From positions 1-64,000 of the forward strand of contig CAZSTX010000004.1 in assembly GCA_964610025.1 (NCBI GenBank): 64,000 nucleotides of DNA. The letters run 5' to 3'. This document shows positions 63,054-64,000 of the stretch, in pieces; the stretch's first letter is position 1; each line of letters starts with the position of its first letter. Origin of the DNA: UBA5266 sp964610025 (GTDB lineage Bacteria > Bacteroidota > Bacteroidia > Bacteroidales > WCHB1-69). The notes below the pieces were generated by a model. It did not search any database. It was not told the DNA's origin and saw only the letters and a program-made list of their open reading frames with translations. The translations under genes were made by a program, and so were the position numbers.

Positions 63054-64000
63054 ATGCCGGCATTATTGAAAAAAGAAAAACTATGGACAAGAAATTTTGT
63101 CCTAATGTGCTTAGCTAATTTTTTGTTTTTCTTTTCATTTTATTTACTTATGCCTACACTTCCTTATTATTTAATGGACTTTTTTAAAACCACAAAAGGA
63201 ACAATAGGATTAGTGCTTTCGAGTTATACAATTGCTGTATTAGCTATCCGACCATTTTCGGGATTTCTTGCTGATAGTTTTTCTCGTAAACCAATATATA
63301 TTATTGCTTATTTTTTATTTGTATCGTTATTTATAGGTTATTTGTTTGCGGGAGTATTAACGTTATTTATTGCTTTTCGTATTTTTCATGGATTTACTTT
63401 TGGTGCTGTTTCGACAGCAGGTAATACTTTAGTAATTGATATTATGCCTTCGTCAAGAAGGGGAGAAGGATTAGGCTATTTTGGTGCAACCAATAATTTA
63501 GCTTTGGCTTTTGGACCTATGGTAGGACTTTTTTTGAAAAATACGGCTAATTTTGAAAGTATTTTTTTTGCTGCAATCATATCAGGAAGTTTAGGATTAT
63601 TTTTTGCATCTTTAGTAAAAGCACCCAAAAAAGTTTGCTGTAAACGCGACCCTATATCTTTAGATAGATTTATTCTTATAAAAGGAATGCCAGCCGCTAT
63701 TTCGTTAGTTCTTATAACAATTCCTTATGGAATGACAAATACTTATATTGCCATTTATGCAGAGAGACTGGGTATGATATCGCATACGGGTTATTTTTTT
63801 CTAATGATGTCGGTTGGATTAATACTTTCGCGTATTTTGTCAGGAAAAAAAGTAGACCAAGGTCATATGAGTCAAATTATAAAATTGGGGTATATCATTG
63901 TATTAATGGGTGTATTTGGAGAAATATTTTTGCATTATATAAGTCAAATAAATATAATTTTAGGTTATTTATTGCTTTTTTCTATTGCTTTTCTTTTAGG
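63054..64000 (+). CDS. MFS transporter, truncated by the window end
   Basis: The gene starts at ATG 63054, 19 bases after citF, and is open to the end of the window (about 315 residues). It has at least eight hydrophobic segments: LANFLFFFSFYLLMPTLPYY at residues 19-38 and SYTIAVLAIRPFSGFLADSF (positions about 58-77) with the MFS loop 2-3 pattern (GxLaDrxSRK, here GFLADSFSRKP). The second half starts with FILIKGMPAAISLVLITIPYG. The substrate cannot be read; a link to citrate uptake is suggested only by position after citrate lyase. MFS transporters of the citrate and drug types look alike at this resolution. Confidence 0.8.
   Translation, partial: MPALLKKEKLWTRNFVLMCLANFLFFFSFYLLMPTLPYYLMDFFKTTKGTIGLVLSSYTIAVLAIRPFSGFLADSFSRKPIYIIAYFLFVSLFIGYLFAGVLTLFIAFRIFHGFTFGAVSTAGNTLVIDIMPSSRRGEGLGYFGATNNLALAFGPMVGLFLKNTANFESIFFAAIISGSLGLFFASLVKAPKKVCCKRDPISLDRFILIKGMPAAISLVLITIPYGMTNTYIAIYAERLGMISHTGYFFLMMSVGLILSRILSGKKVDQGHMSQIIKLGYIIVLMGVFGEIFLHYISQINIILGYLLLFSIAFLL

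Overview
This window comes from a low-GC (roughly 30% by eye) member of the Bacteroidetes, most likely a Bacteroidales-type bacterium. Five secreted proteins end in, or carry near their C-terminus, a type IX secretion (T9SS) type A sorting domain of the YPNP...G.Y.L form. Promoters match the Bacteroidetes -7 consensus TAnnTTTG, Shine-Dalgarno sites are mostly absent, and the families include DUF4837, S46 dipeptidyl-peptidase and SPOR and TPR/OmpA-like lipoproteins. LpxD and RfaE2 point to a lipopolysaccharide-bearing outer membrane. Two 100-base runs of N (7448-7547 and 46280-46379) are scaffold gaps of unknown true length, and both lie inside repetitive surface-protein genes.

Layout: 0.2-7 kb holds a small membrane protein, a DUF975 protein, isocitrate dehydrogenase, acetate kinase and a DUF4837 lipoprotein with a partner of unknown function. 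7.2-12.4 kb is an accessory locus with a 50-residue acidic-tailed peptide gene followed by two tandem paralogous T9SS cargo proteins; the first is broken by an assembly gap. 12.6-16.7 kb holds a phosphosugar mutase, LpxD and MreC/MreD (envelope and cell shape). 16.8-27 kb holds rsmG, an S46 peptidase, meaB, the rimP-nusA-infB translation/transcription operon behind tRNA-Gln, and yidD with an acyltransferase. 27.2-29.5 kb holds a SPOR protein and a TPR/OmpA-like lipoprotein. 29.5-30.1 kb looks like a decayed insertion sequence.

30.1-32.6 kb holds argS and yggS. 32.9-35.6 kb is a three-gene restriction-modification operon with two methyltransferases around a BsaWI-like nuclease. 36.1-38.8 kb holds a small lipoprotein and an S8 subtilase. 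38.8-43.8 kb is a tightly overlapping six-gene operon: radical SAM, retropepsin-like protease, secreted propeller/FnIII protein, flippase-like membrane protein, RfaE2 and a cupin. 44-46.9 kb is a second gapped surface protein with 29-residue repeats. 47-54 kb holds a SpeA-type decarboxylase, formate-THF ligase, phosphotransacetylase, rpsF-rpsR-rplI and rsgA. 54-60.2 kb holds YitT, an NlpC/P60 peptidase, an M6 metalloprotease and an M49-type peptidase. 60.2 kb to the end is a citrate lyase operon with a fused CitD-CitE subunit, then CitF and a truncated MFS transporter.

Taken together the genes suggest an anaerobe that takes up peptides (S46, S8, M6, M49 and C40 peptidases) and can cleave citrate, with acetyl-CoA to acetate conversion (Pta and AckA) for ATP. 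Most genes are ordinary core functions. The accessory and less usual parts are the two repeat-rich T9SS loci, the restriction-modification operon, the CitD-CitE fusion and the 39-44 kb operon. No CRISPR array, prophage or complete insertion sequence was seen.
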